The notes under the pieces were generated by a model. It was not told where the DNA came from and searched no databases. It saw only the letters and a list, made by a program, of their open reading frames with translations. This document shows, one piece after another, positions 6,056-14,799 of a DNA stretch of 19,512 nucleotides; the stretch's first letter is position 1, and each line of letters begins with the position of its first letter. The position numbers and the translations under genes are program-made. This DNA is from Sandaracinobacteroides sp041909755. Lineage in GTDB: Bacteria > Pseudomonadota > Alphaproteobacteria > Sphingomonadales > Sphingomonadaceae. The DNA is taken from the NCBI RefSeq assembly GCF_041909755.1, contig NZ_JAYRCW010000050.1, positions 1 through 19,512 on the forward strand. Reading direction: 5' to 3'.

Positions 6056-6822
6056 TGCGGACCATTGCAGTCGCTAACCAGAAGGGCGGGGTCGGCAAGA
6101 CGACCACCGCCATCAATCTCGCGACCGCGCTGGCGGCCAGCGGTCACCGGGTGATCCTGATGGATTTCGATCCGCAGGGAAATGCCTCGACCGGCTTCGG
6201 CATTCCGCGCGACCGGCGCACGCCTTCCAGCTACGATCTGCTGTTCCAGCCCGAACTTGCCGCGAGCGCCGCGCAGGACACGCTGGTTCCGGATCTGAAG
6301 ATCGTGCCGGCTGTCGATTCCCTGGCGGCGGCGGAAATCGAACTGTCGGGCCAGCCCAATGCTGCCGGGCGGCTGAAGGCGGCGATCCAGCAGCTTCCCG
6401 CGTGCGACTGGCTGTTCATTGATTGCCCCCCTTCCCTTTCGCTGCTGACGCTGAACGCGCTGGTGGCGGCCGACGGGGTGATGATCCCGCTGCAGACCGA
6501 ATTCTATGCAATGGAAGGTCTGTCGCAGCTTCTGAAAACGATCGAGCAGGTTCGTGCCCGCCAGAATCCCAGACTCGACATCGAGGGCGTCGTGCTTACG
6601 ATGCACGACCGGCGGAACCGCCTGTCGGACCTGGTTGCGGCGGATGTTCGCGCGGCGCTTGGCGCCCGCGTGTATGACACGATGATTCCGCGCAACGTCC
6701 GGCTGTCGGAGGCGCCCAGCCACGGCATGCCGGCATTGCTGTACGATATGCGTTGCCCCGGATCGGAGGCCTATATGGCGCTGGCGCGGGAAATGATCGG
6801 ATCGGCCGCCAAGGCGGCGTGA
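6055..6822 (+). CDS. parA: Chromosome partitioning ATPase ParA
   Basis: Walker-type ATPase that binds DNA as an ATP dimer and moves ParB-parS complexes. The 255-residue product has the deviant Walker A motif KGGVGKTT (10-17) with the signature lysine Lys10, the DFDPQGNAS block (37 onward), and the Walker B-type WLFIDCPPSL. There is no N-terminal DNA-binding extension, so it is of the chromosomal (Soj-like, type Ib-length) form and not the long plasmid form. The ATG at 6055 overlaps the rsmG stop and is preceded by AAAGAGG. It is followed 47 nt later by parB, forming the standard parAB pair next to six parS sites. Confidence 0.96.
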   Translation: MRTIAVANQKGGVGKTTTAINLATALAASGHRVILMDFDPQGNASTGFGIPRDRRTPSSYDLLFQPELAASAAQDTLVPDLKIVPAVDSLAAAEIELSGQPNAAGRLKAAIQQLPACDWLFIDCPPSLSLLTLNALVAADGVMIPLQTEFYAMEGLSQLLKTIEQVRARQNPRLDIEGVVLTMHDRRNRLSDLVAADVRAALGARVYDTMIPRNVRLSEAPSHGMPALLYDMRCPGSEAYMALAREMIGSAAKAA

Positions 6823-6869
6823 ACAGGGTGAACGGACAGGGTCAGGGGGTTCTTGTGGAGGGTGGTTTC

Positions 6870-7730
6870 ATGACGGCACGTCGGGCAGGACTGGGTCGCG
6901 GGCTTTCGGCCCTGCTGGAGGAAATGGGATCGGCCCCGCCGGTTCCAACGTCTGACGCGAAGTCGGCGAGCCTGTTGCCGATCGCGTCGATCAGCCCCAA
7001 TCCGAACCAGCCGCGACGGCTTTTCGATGAAGTCGCGCTGACGGAACTGGCAGATTCGATCCGTATCAAGGGCGTGTTGCAGCCCATCCTCGTCCGCCCT
7101 GTCGGCGAGAATCGCTATGAGATCGTCGCCGGTGAACGGCGCTGGCGGGCGACACAGATGGCCGGCCTGCACGAGATCCCGGTGGTGATCCGCAGCTTCA
7201 GCGATATTGACGGGTTCGAGGCCGCGATCATCGAGAACGTCCAGCGGACCGATCTGAACCCCATCGAAGAAGCACAGGGTTATCAACGGCTTATGTCTGA
7301 CTTCGGGCATACGCAGGAGATGGTCGCTTCTGTGACGGGCAAGGCGCGGAGCCATGTGGCGAACCTGCTGCGCCTGCTGGACCTGCCGGAGGACGTGCAG
7401 ACGCTGGTGAAGATGGGCCTGCTTTCGCTGGGCCACGCCAAGGCCGTGATGCAGGCGAAGGACCCGAGCGCGCTGGCGAAGGAAATCGCGGCGCAGGGGC
7501 TGACGGTTCGGCAGGCGGAAGAAGCCGCCCGGAAGAGCCAGGGCATCTCCGCCCCCAAATCCTCTGCCCCCAGCCGGCGCGACCCCGAACTGGATGCGCT
7601 GGAATCGCAGCTGTCCGAGACGCTTGGCCTGCATGTGGCCATCGAGGCGCGTGGCAAGCGCGGAACGGTGACGTTGCGCTTTTCGGACCTGGACCAGCTG
7701 GATTCGATCATCGCCCGGCTGCAGGCCTGA
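6870..7730 (+). CDS. parB: Chromosome partitioning protein ParB
   Basis: CTP-dependent DNA clamp that loads at parS and spreads. The 286-residue product begins with GLGRGLSALL (7-16), the N-terminal ParA-interaction motif. The ParB/Srx CTP-binding fold follows, with GERRWRA at 88-94 and ENVQR at 122-126. A helix-turn-helix region around residues 150-175 (TQEMVASVTGKARSHVANLL) recognises parS, and the last 45 residues form the dimerisation domain. The ATG at 6870 is chosen because GGAGGG lies 7 nt upstream and the product then begins at the conserved motif; a longer in-frame reading overlaps parA. The six parS sites upstream are its expected targets. The next gene converges on it, with 12 nt between the stop codons. 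Confidence 0.96.
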   Translation: MTARRAGLGRGLSALLEEMGSAPPVPTSDAKSASLLPIASISPNPNQPRRLFDEVALTELADSIRIKGVLQPILVRPVGENRYEIVAGERRWRATQMAGLHEIPVVIRSFSDIDGFEAAIIENVQRTDLNPIEEAQGYQRLMSDFGHTQEMVASVTGKARSHVANLLRLLDLPEDVQTLVKMGLLSLGHAKAVMQAKDPSALAKEIAAQGLTVRQAEEAARKSQGISAPKSSAPSRRDPELDALESQLSETLGLHVAIEARGKRGTVTLRFSDLDQLDSIIARLQA

Positions 7731-7742
7731 GCGACCGGCGGT

Positions 7743-8477
7743 TCAGCCCGGCTTGCAGGGCCGGATGGACCCCGGATCAGGGCGGAAGGCGGGCTGGAAC
7801 ACGGCAAGATAGCTGCCGTTTTCCAGCCGGCTGAAGCCGATCTGCCGATAGCCGACGGCTTCCAGTTCGCAGCGGAGCAGCGCCGGTGGCGTGCCGTGGC
7901 GCGACGTCGGCCTGTCCGAATCCATGATCGCCACCCGGCCGCCCGGCTTCAGATCATCCTGCAGCCGCCAGAGCAGACCGAACGGGTCCCCGATTTCGTG
8001 GTACATGTGCACCATCAGGGCCAGATCCACGCTCTGGTCCGGCAGGTTGGTGTCGCCGCTGTCACCCAGCACGAACTGCACATTGGCGAGGCCCACATCG
8101 GCCGCCCGCCGCTTCAGCCGGGCGAGATAGTCGGGGATGATGTCGTTCGCATAGACGCGCCCTTCCGGCCCGACGACCGGCGACAGGCGGATCGTGTAGT
8201 AGCCGGAACCCGCGCCGATATCTGCCACATGCATCCCCGCCCGGATCCCGAGGCGGCGAACCACGTCTGCGGCCTCGCCGCCATTGTCGCGCGTGGCCTC
8301 GTCAGACCAGTTCCCCGACGCGATATCGGCCACGGGCCGGTCGGGCGCGGGAAAGACGGCCCGTTCCGCCGGAGATTCCACGGGCGCGGCGGCAGGGCTT
8401 GGCCGGACAGCGGCTTCCGCCGTGGGCACCGCGTCGCAGCTCGCGAGCAGAAGAAGAGAGAGAAAGGCGCGCCGCAT
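7743..8477 (-). CDS. Class I SAM-dependent methyltransferase with lipoprotein-like N-terminus
   Basis: A 244-residue protein. It begins MRRAFLSLLLLASCD, a short signal peptide with a lipobox-like LASC (Cys14), followed by a low-complexity Ala/Pro linker to about residue 45. The rest is a Rossmann methyltransferase: VADIGAGSG at 84-92 binds SAM, with VYAND and LVMVHMYHE-type later motifs (here LALMVHMYHEI) and a LKPGGRVAIMD strand. The substrate is unknown. An exported SAM-dependent methyltransferase is odd because SAM is cytoplasmic. It lies 77 nt downstream of the M19 dipeptidase on the same strand, so the two may share a transcript. No clear ribosome-binding site is visible; a start after the signal-like segment cannot be excluded. 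Confidence 0.8.
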   Translation of the reverse strand: MRRAFLSLLLLASCDAVPTAEAAVRPSPAAAPVESPAERAVFPAPDRPVADIASGNWSDEATRDNGGEAADVVRRLGIRAGMHVADIGAGSGYYTIRLSPVVGPEGRVYANDIIPDYLARLKRRAADVGLANVQFVLGDSGDTNLPDQSVDLALMVHMYHEIGDPFGLLWRLQDDLKPGGRVAIMDSDRPTSRHGTPPALLRCELEAVGYRQIGFSRLENGSYLAVFQPAFRPDPGSIRPCKPG

Positions 8478-8554
8478 CGCCGGGTCAGGTTGGAGCGCCG
8501 GGCGCCAAGGTCAAGCCGCTTTTCGACGGATGGAGTCTGCAGACGCGGGCCTGA

Positions 8555-9790
8555 TCAGCCCTTCGCCCGGTTGAGCCTTGCGGAAACCGCTTCGTTCGCA
8601 CGCAGGACGCGGAGGAAGTTGCCGCTGGCGAGCTTCTTCAGATCCGCATCCGACCAGCCGCGCCGGGCGAGTTCGGCAAAGAGCGCGGGATAGGTGGAGA
8701 CATTCTCCAGCCCCTGGGGCAGATCCGGCACGCCATCGAAATCGCCGCCGATGCCGACATGATCATGGCCGGCAACCTTTGCGACATGATCGATATGATC
8801 CGCGACCATCGCCAGCGTGGTGACCGGCGGCGGATTGGCGACGTCCCACGCCTTCATGGCCTCTGCACTGTCTGGCCCGGCCGCCTTCTGAACGGCCGTC
8901 CGCCGCGCGGCGTGATCGACGCGCGCCTGGTTCACGAAACCCGGAACGAAGGTGACCATCACGATGCCGCCGTTGCCGGCAATGCGCTTCAGCACGTCAT
9001 CCGGCACGTTGCGGGGCACATCGGTGACCGCCCGGGCAGAGCTGTGCGAGAAGATGACCGGCGCCTTCGTGATATCCAGCACCTGGTGCATCACGGCTGC
9101 CGAGACATGGGACAGATCGACCAGCACCCCGAGCCTGTTCATTTCCGCGATGAAGGCGGGCGCATCCTTGGCGATGCCGTTGTGCAGCGGCGTATCCGTG
9201 GCGCTGTCGAACAGGCGGGTGTTCTTGCTGTGGGACAGGGTGAGCGCGCGGACGCCTGCCGCATGGGCCTTGCGCAGCAGTTCGATATCGTCGTTGATCT
9301 GGTTGGCGCCTTCGATCGCGACGAAGCCTGCGAGCCGCCCCGCCTTCACCGCCTTTTCGGCCTCTGCCGAGGTTCGCACGTTCGCGAACATGTCCGGCCG
9401 GCGTTCCGCGAAGCCCTTGGCGATGTCGATCTGCTCGAACGTCTGCCTGACAGCCTCTTCCGCCGGGAGCGAGGCAGGCACATAGACCGACCAGAGCTGG
9501 ATGCCGAGGCGGCCTTCCCGGATCCATGGAATGGAGGTGTGCCCGACCGTCTTCCGGCCGGTGGAGAAGGCGCTGCTGGAGACGCCGGTGACGGGCTGTT
9601 CCAGATCTGCCGCCTTCGCGCCATCGACCCCATAGGCACCGCGCAGGGCATAGGGCCAATCATTGTGGCCGTCTGCGACAGGGGCGGCCTTCAGCACGGA
9701 TTCGGCCCGCGCCTCTGCCGAAGGGGCGGGCTGAGCCTGGGCGCAGGCGGCGGCGAACAAGGTGGTTCCGGCGAGAAGGATGATGCGCAT
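8555..9790 (-). CDS. M19 family membrane dipeptidase, exported
   Basis: Zinc dipeptidase of the renal dipeptidase (M19) family, cleaving dipeptides including some with D-residues. The 411-residue product has a signal peptide (MRIILLAGTTLFAAACAQA); Cys16 could be a lipid anchor, but the preceding residues are not an ideal lipobox. The metal site is complete: His42 and Asp44 in DGHND, Glu160 in AIEGAN, His228 in LSHVS, His249 in FSHSS, and the Asp of GGDFDG near the C-terminus. It is followed by the methyltransferase on the same strand. Its 5' side has a 206-nt spacer to the oxidoreductase stop at 9997, so it may have its own promoter; I could not identify one. Confidence 0.92.
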   Translation of the reverse strand: MRIILLAGTTLFAAACAQAQPAPSAEARAESVLKAAPVADGHNDWPYALRGAYGVDGAKAADLEQPVTGVSSSAFSTGRKTVGHTSIPWIREGRLGIQLWSVYVPASLPAEEAVRQTFEQIDIAKGFAERRPDMFANVRTSAEAEKAVKAGRLAGFVAIEGANQINDDIELLRKAHAAGVRALTLSHSKNTRLFDSATDTPLHNGIAKDAPAFIAEMNRLGVLVDLSHVSAAVMHQVLDITKAPVIFSHSSARAVTDVPRNVPDDVLKRIAGNGGIVMVTFVPGFVNQARVDHAARRTAVQKAAGPDSAEAMKAWDVANPPPVTTLAMVADHIDHVAKVAGHDHVGIGGDFDGVPDLPQGLENVSTYPALFAELARRGWSDADLKKLASGNFLRVLRANEAVSARLNRAKG

Positions 9791-9996
9791 CGGCAGGTGA
9801 TGGGGCGCTGGCGCGGCGAGGTCAAGCCGGCAAGGCGCTGAGACGGAGTGTGAAGCGGCCGGGATTCGCGCGGGCTGTGGAATCCGACCCGCAACCGCCT
9901 GCTGTTGCCCCGGAAATCGCGGACTTGGCCAGCCCTTGTTGCCGCCAGGCCTGCCCCGCCCGCCCGGACGGGAAACAGGTGTCTCCCTTCGGTGAC

Positions 9997-11082
9997 TTAA
10001 GCGGGTTCCTCGCTGACGAAGCCCTTCCAGTTCCGCATGTAGGTGATGAAGGCGGGGGAGAGGCCTTCGGCGGCAAGCATGGCCGGGCTGACGGGGAGCG
10101 GGCGGGCGGTGAAGGCCGGATCCGCGATCGCCAGCCGGGGGAAATCATGGTGCAGCACCGCGCCCCGGCCGATGAGGACGAAATCCGCGCCGCGATCGAG
10201 ACATTTCTGCGCGGTCGCGGCCGTGGTGATCTTGCCCGCCACGCCGAGCGCGGTGCCGTTGCGCGGCAGATCGACGAAATGGTCGATCAGTTCGGTTCCG
10301 GCGAAGCCGTCCTCAGCAGGTTCCTTGAACACGTCCCAAAGAGAGAGGTCGAGATAGTCGAGCTGGCCGCCGGCGAGCAGGCGGCGGGCGAGTTCGCGTG
10401 CCTCTGCCAGCCGGATGCCGAAGCGTTCGGGGCTGATGCGGACACCGAGCTGGAAGCCCGGGCCGGTGGCGGCGCGGACGCCCTCCACGATTTCGAACAG
10501 GAGGCGGCAGCGGTGTTCGAAGCTGCCGCCATAGCCGTCGGTGCGGTGGTTGTTGTCTGCATCGAGGAAGCTGCAGAGCATGTAGCCATGCGCGCCGTGA
10601 AGTTCGACGCCGTCGAAGCCCGCCCGTTCGGCGCGGACGGCAGCGGCGATGAAATCGGCGCGGAGCTGTTCGACCTGGGCCGTGGTGAGCGCGGCCGCGC
10701 CGGTTTCGGCATCGTCGAACGGCGCAAGCCGCGGCTCGCCGGTGAGGGGCGGTTCCGACCGGCGGCCGCCATGGTGGAGTTGCACAGCCGACAGCGAGCC
10801 ATTCGCGCGGATCGCGGCCGCAAGCCGCGACAGGCCGGGGAGGTGCGCATCCGACCAGATGCCGAGTTGGCCTTCGAAGGCCTGACCGCCCTTTTGCACA
10901 TGGGCCGCGCAGGTCATGGTGAGGGCGAAACCGCCTTCGCTGCGTTTCGTGAGCCAGTGGAACTCTACGTCGGACAGCGTGCCGTCTGCATGGCTCTGCT
11001 GGTTGGTGAGGGGCGCCAGCATGAAGCGGTTCTTCATCGGCGCGCCCCGGCGGAGCGGGAGCGGGTGGGACAGGTTCGTCAT
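9997..11082 (-). CDS. NADH:flavin oxidoreductase, Old Yellow Enzyme family
   Basis: A 361-residue FMN-dependent TIM-barrel oxidoreductase; members reduce activated C=C bonds with NAD(P)H. It shows KNRFMLAPLTN near the N-terminus, VQLHHGGR, the family signature GVELHGAHGYMLCSFLDADN followed by HRTDGYGGS, and VLIGRGAVLHHDFP near the C-terminus. There is no C-terminal iron-sulfur or second flavin domain, so it is the short single-domain class, presumably cytoplasmic. The start at 11082 overlaps the stop of the M24 peptidase by four bases (ATGA), and this defines it over a longer in-frame reading that runs through that gene. Translation is therefore probably coupled to the peptidase. The physiological substrate cannot be told. 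Confidence 0.9.
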   Translation of the reverse strand: MTNLSHPLPLRRGAPMKNRFMLAPLTNQQSHADGTLSDVEFHWLTKRSEGGFALTMTCAAHVQKGGQAFEGQLGIWSDAHLPGLSRLAAAIRANGSLSAVQLHHGGRRSEPPLTGEPRLAPFDDAETGAAALTTAQVEQLRADFIAAAVRAERAGFDGVELHGAHGYMLCSFLDADNNHRTDGYGGSFEHRCRLLFEIVEGVRAATGPGFQLGVRISPERFGIRLAEARELARRLLAGGQLDYLDLSLWDVFKEPAEDGFAGTELIDHFVDLPRNGTALGVAGKITTAATAQKCLDRGADFVLIGRGAVLHHDFPRLAIADPAFTARPLPVSPAMLAAEGLSPAFITYMRNWKGFVSEEPA

Positions 11083-12425
11083 TTCGGACCGATCAGCTTG
11101 AGGCTGGTTTGCCGCCCGTCGATGTAGCGGACGGACTTTCCATCGAAAAAGGCGTCTTCCTCGGTGCGGAAGGGGATCTTCTGGCCGCCCCATTCGGGGA
11201 CGGCGTGGAGCGTGTTGAGCTCGATCGACCAGGCGGTGTCGGGACGCAGTTTGTGGTCACCGCGCGGTGACGGCGCCTGATCGTCCCAGAAGCCGATGGC
11301 GGCGCCCGCCGCATGGCCGTGGGTTCCGATGGGGTGGGAATAGATGGTGGCTTCCAGCCCCTGGGCCAGCGCCTTCTTTCGCGCGGCGAGCAGGATATCA
11401 TTGCCGCTGAGGCCGGTGCGGAAACTGGAGGTGACGGCGTCCTGCACCTTGTTGGCCGCCGCAAGGCCTGCCTTGAGGCCGGCGGGGGCATCGGTTTCAC
11501 CCGGCTTCAGGATATAGGCCAGATGCTGGGTATCGGTGTTGAGGCCGAGATAGGTGATGCCGAAATCCAGCCAGACGAGATCGCCGGGCTGGAACACGGT
11601 GTTCCCGCCGAGTTCCTTCGGCTCGCCCTGCCGGAAGATGGCGATGCCGGGGTGGAACCATGTTTCGAGCCTGAGTTCCGCGATGCGTTCGCGCAGCCAC
11701 CATTCGAGATCAGCCACCGTGGTGACGCCGGGGGTGATGGCCTTGCTGGACAGCCCCTCTGCCATGATCGCATGGGCGGTGCGGACGATCATGGGATAAA
11801 GCGCCATTTCCCCCGGCGTGCGGGTTTCCAGCCAGTTCACCGCAAGCGGGCCTGCCGGCACGAGCCGATCCGCATAGGGCGCGGGCAGCGCCGCGCGCAG
11901 TTCCTGATACTGGCCGGCGGTGAGGCCGTCGGCGAAGGCGGTTTCCGGGCTGATGTTGACGGCGATGCGCTTGGGATCCCGTTCCGCCACCAGTTCGGCA
12001 AGGCGCGCCCATTGATCGGGCTGCTGTTCCGGATTCCAGCTGGGTTCGAACAGGCCGCCAAGCCCGTAGCGGCTGACGGTGAGGCGTTCGGGCGGCTTGC
12101 CTTCGCCGCGATCGGTGAAGACGAGGATGGTGCGGCGGCGGGCGGTGAAATTTTCGCCGTCGAGCATCGTCTTGAGGACGGGATCATCGACATATTCGCG
12201 GGCGACGAGAATCCACATGTCCACCCCGGCTTCGCGCATCAGCGGCAGGGCGATGCTGTCGAGCCGTTCGGCCAGCCACTTGTCCTCGATGCGGGCGCGA
12301 TCCCGAAGCGGGATGACGGGCGGAACGGCGGGATCCGCCTGTTCCGTCTGGCTGAGGGGCCAGGCGGCGGGTTGGGCGGACAGCGGTGTTGCGGCGAGGA
12401 GGGCGGCGAATAGAAGTTTGCGCAT
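11079..12425 (-). CDS. M24 family metallopeptidase (Xaa-Pro aminopeptidase-like), exported
   Basis: A 448-residue two-domain protein. Residues 1-18 form a signal peptide ending SAQ. An N-terminal creatinase-like domain follows, then the pita-bread catalytic domain. All five expected metal ligands are visible: Asp287 in WLDFG, Asp298 in NTDTQ, His369 in GTHGHA, Glu402 in SIELN and Glu422 in the TEED motif. M24 enzymes of this type remove N-terminal residues before proline; the exact specificity is inferred. The ATG at 12425 is chosen for the signal peptide; an in-frame TTG at 12461 would add 12 unlike residues. No good Shine-Dalgarno is seen. It leads a two-gene unit with the oxidoreductase and diverges from the M28 gene across 89 nt. 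Confidence 0.9.
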   Translation of the reverse strand: MRKLLFAALLAATPLSAQPAAWPLSQTEQADPAVPPVIPLRDRARIEDKWLAERLDSIALPLMREAGVDMWILVAREYVDDPVLKTMLDGENFTARRRTILVFTDRGEGKPPERLTVSRYGLGGLFEPSWNPEQQPDQWARLAELVAERDPKRIAVNISPETAFADGLTAGQYQELRAALPAPYADRLVPAGPLAVNWLETRTPGEMALYPMIVRTAHAIMAEGLSSKAITPGVTTVADLEWWLRERIAELRLETWFHPGIAIFRQGEPKELGGNTVFQPGDLVWLDFGITYLGLNTDTQHLAYILKPGETDAPAGLKAGLAAANKVQDAVTSSFRTGLSGNDILLAARKKALAQGLEATIYSHPIGTHGHAAGAAIGFWDDQAPSPRGDHKLRPDTAWSIELNTLHAVPEWGGQKIPFRTEEDAFFDGKSVRYIDGRQTSLKLIGPK

Positions 12426-12514
12426 GGCGGCAAGCGTGGGGCGGCGGCGCGGGCCGGTCAAGCTTGCGTGGATTGAGAGGGTGCGGCATCGCAGGGCCGA
12501 TGAAGGAGAGATTG
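12426..12514. promoter_or_regulatory. Shared divergent intergenic region, M24 and M28 genes
   Basis: All upstream signals for the two divergent peptidase genes must lie in or near these 89 bases. GCAAGC at about 12430 and GCTTGC at about 12462 are inverted copies, the second within a CAAGCTTG palindrome, and could be regulator contacts. No convincing -35/-10 pair was found. Confidence 0.35.
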
Positions 12515-14101
12515 ATGCGCCACCTGTTGTTTGCCTCTGCCCTGCTGTTTGCGTCGCCCGTGCTTGCCGATGCGGCGGGCGACCGCTGGATGAGCCATGT
12601 GAAGGTGCTGGCGGACGACAATATGGAAGGGCGGCTGACGGGCACCCCCGGGCATGAGCGCGCGGCGGCCTATGTGGCGAACGAGTTCCGCAAGCTGGGC
12701 CTGAAGCCGGCCGGGACCGACGGCTTTCTGCAGCCGGTTCCCTTGATGGAACAGTCGCTGGACCTGGCGGCCTCTCGCGTGGCGCTGGACGGACGGGCGT
12801 TGACGCTGGGCGAACAGATGCTGCCGGGCACGCGGGTGCAGCAGCTGAAGGGGCCGTTCGACGCCGGGCTGGTGTTCATCGGATCGGGCCTGCACCTGCC
12901 GGAATCCGGGCATGACGATTTCGCCGGGATGGACCTGAAGGGCAAGATCGTGGTGGTGCTGGCGGGCGGGCCGAAGCGGCTGTCGGGCGCATTGAAGAGC
13001 CATGCGCGGACGGCGGAATTCTGGCCGGCGATGCAGCGGGCGGGTGCGATCGGCGTGATCAATGTCGCCAACCCGAACCAGATGGATGTGCCCTGGGCGC
13101 GGCAGAAGCTGTTCGCGGGAACGCCGGGCATGCGGCTGGCCGATCCGGCGCTGAACGATGCAAGGCAGCCCTTCTTCTCCGCGACCTTTTCACCCGCGGA
13201 CGCCGAGCTTCTGTTCGCGAAATCCGGCCACAGCTTTGCCGACATGGTGAAGCTGGCCGATGTGGGCGAGACCCTGCCGCGCTTTGACCTGAACCAGCGG
13301 CTGTCGGGCACGATCGTGGCGGGCGAACGGCAGTTCAGCTCGCCCAATGTGGTGGGGCTGTTGCCGGGGAAGAGCCGGGCGCTGAAGGGCGAATATGTGG
13401 TGCTGTCTGCGCACCTGGACCATGTGGGCGTGGACAAGCCGGTGAACGGCGACAGCATCTATAATGGCGCGATGGACAATGCATCCGGCATCGCATCGAT
13501 GATCGAGAGTGCGCGGGCGGTGGCGCGGAAGAACCCGAAGCGGTCCATCCTGCTGGTGGCGGTGACGGGCGAGGAACGCGGGCTGCTGGGCAGCCGATAC
13601 TTCGCGAACCGGCCGACCGTGCCGGCGGACGGCATCGTCGCCAACATCAACATGGACATGTATCTGCCGCTGTGGCCCTTCACCCATGTGACGGCGCTGG
13701 GCGCGGAGGAATCCGGCCTGGGGCTGGTTTCGGCACGGGTTGCCCGGGACATGGGGCTGCTGCAGGTGCCGGACGAGGCGCCCGAGCGGAACCTGTTCGT
13801 GCGCAGCGACCAGTACAGCTTCGTGCGCACCGGCGTGCCGGCGCTTGCGCTGAAGTTTGCGGCGAGCACGCCGGAGCAGCAGGCGATCCAGAAGGACTGG
13901 CTGACGAACCGCTATCATGCGCCGTCGGACGACCTGTCGCAGCCGATCGAACCGGCGCACGCGGTGGCGTTCAACAAATATCTGGTGAACCTGATCACCA
14001 CGGTGGCGAACCTGCCGGAGCGGCCGACCTGGAACGAGGAGAGCTTCTTCAAGCGCTTTGCCCCGAAGGCGGCGACGGGAGCTGCTGTCTCTGGCAGGTG
14101 A
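12515..14101 (+). CDS. M28 family zinc peptidase, exported
   Basis: A 528-residue secreted aminopeptidase-type enzyme. The signal peptide (MRHLLFASALLFASPVLADA) is followed by a helical lead-in, a PA-like insert (about residues 130-260) and the catalytic fold. The di-zinc ligands are His300 (AHLDHVG), Asp321 (MDNASG), Glu354 with catalytic Glu353 (TGEERG), Asp381 (INMDM) and His468 (YHAPSDD). The ATG at 12515 has AAGGAG 6 nt upstream; a second ATG at 12500 in frame overlaps that signal and is less likely. Codons are strongly G-ended, unlike mnmE. The TetR gene follows after 32 nt, so the two are probably co-transcribed. Confidence 0.93.
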   Translation: MRHLLFASALLFASPVLADAAGDRWMSHVKVLADDNMEGRLTGTPGHERAAAYVANEFRKLGLKPAGTDGFLQPVPLMEQSLDLAASRVALDGRALTLGEQMLPGTRVQQLKGPFDAGLVFIGSGLHLPESGHDDFAGMDLKGKIVVVLAGGPKRLSGALKSHARTAEFWPAMQRAGAIGVINVANPNQMDVPWARQKLFAGTPGMRLADPALNDARQPFFSATFSPADAELLFAKSGHSFADMVKLADVGETLPRFDLNQRLSGTIVAGERQFSSPNVVGLLPGKSRALKGEYVVLSAHLDHVGVDKPVNGDSIYNGAMDNASGIASMIESARAVARKNPKRSILLVAVTGEERGLLGSRYFANRPTVPADGIVANINMDMYLPLWPFTHVTALGAEESGLGLVSARVARDMGLLQVPDEAPERNLFVRSDQYSFVRTGVPALALKFAASTPEQQAIQKDWLTNRYHAPSDDLSQPIEPAHAVAFNKYLVNLITTVANLPERPTWNEESFFKRFAPKAATGAAVSGR

Positions 14102-14133
14102 CTTTCGCCTTGCCCTGCGCTAAGGAGTGGGGC

Positions 14134-14766
14134 ATGGCGGAGGAACAGCGGCAGACGCGCGACCGGGCGCGGACCGAGGCGGCGATCCTGTCGGCGGCCG
14201 AACGGCAGCTGGCGGATGGCGGATTCACGGCGTTCGGGGTGAACGCGATCGCGCGGGCGGCCGGCTGCGACAAGCAGCTGATCTATCGCTATTTCGGCGG
14301 GCTGGACGGGCTGGCCGATGCGATCGGGCGGCAGCTGGCGGAGCGGGGGCGCGACGCCGCCCCGCCGCCCGCGACCAGCTATCTCGACTATGCCGAACAT
14401 GTGCTGCTGAGCCAGCTGGAGGCGCTGCGGCGGGATCCGCTGGCGCAGAAGATCGCCGCCTGGGAACTGGTGGAGCGGTCGCCGCTGGTGGACCGGCTGT
14501 CTGCCGCGCGGCTGGCGGGGCTGAACGCCCAGCTTTCGGCGCACCCCCAGTTGCAGCCGCCGCTGGGCGTGGACGGGCCCGCGATCAATGCGCTGCTGCT
14601 GGGGGCGATCCAGCAGATGGTGCTGGCGGCCGGGCTGCGCGGCGAGTTCGCGGGCATTCCCCTGAACGAGGACCGCAGCTGGATCCGGGTGCGGCTGGCG
14701 CTGAGATCGCTGGTGCGCGGGGCCTATCGCGTGGGGCGGGTGGGCGCGGAGCCGGCGCAGGGCTGA
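14134..14766 (+). CDS. TetR/AcrR family transcriptional regulator
   Basis: A 210-residue regulator. Residues 10-57 form the TetR DNA-binding domain: RTEAAILSAAERQLADGGF, then VNAIARAAGCDKQLIYRYFGG, the typical helix-turn-helix with its YRYF end. The rest is helical and would bind a ligand and dimerise; the ligand is unknown. The ATG at 14134 follows AAGGAG (14122-14127) by 6 nt, and longer readings of the frame overlap the M28 gene. Its position directly behind the M28 peptidase suggests it controls that operon or the divergent M24 operon; this is inferred. It converges with the M20 peptidase, 33 nt between the stops. Confidence 0.9.
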   Translation: MAEEQRQTRDRARTEAAILSAAERQLADGGFTAFGVNAIARAAGCDKQLIYRYFGGLDGLADAIGRQLAERGRDAAPPPATSYLDYAEHVLLSQLEALRRDPLAQKIAAWELVERSPLVDRLSAARLAGLNAQLSAHPQLQPPLGVDGPAINALLLGAIQQMVLAAGLRGEFAGIPLNEDRSWIRVRLALRSLVRGAYRVGRVGAEPAQG

Positions 14767-14799
14767 GGCAGGCCCCAGCCCCGCATCCGGTTCGCCGGC

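Noticed and set aside
14787..14798. CCGG-TTCG-CCGG hairpin between the convergent TetR and M20 genes as a terminator
   Set aside because: Only a 4-bp stem with no T-tract; too weak to call.
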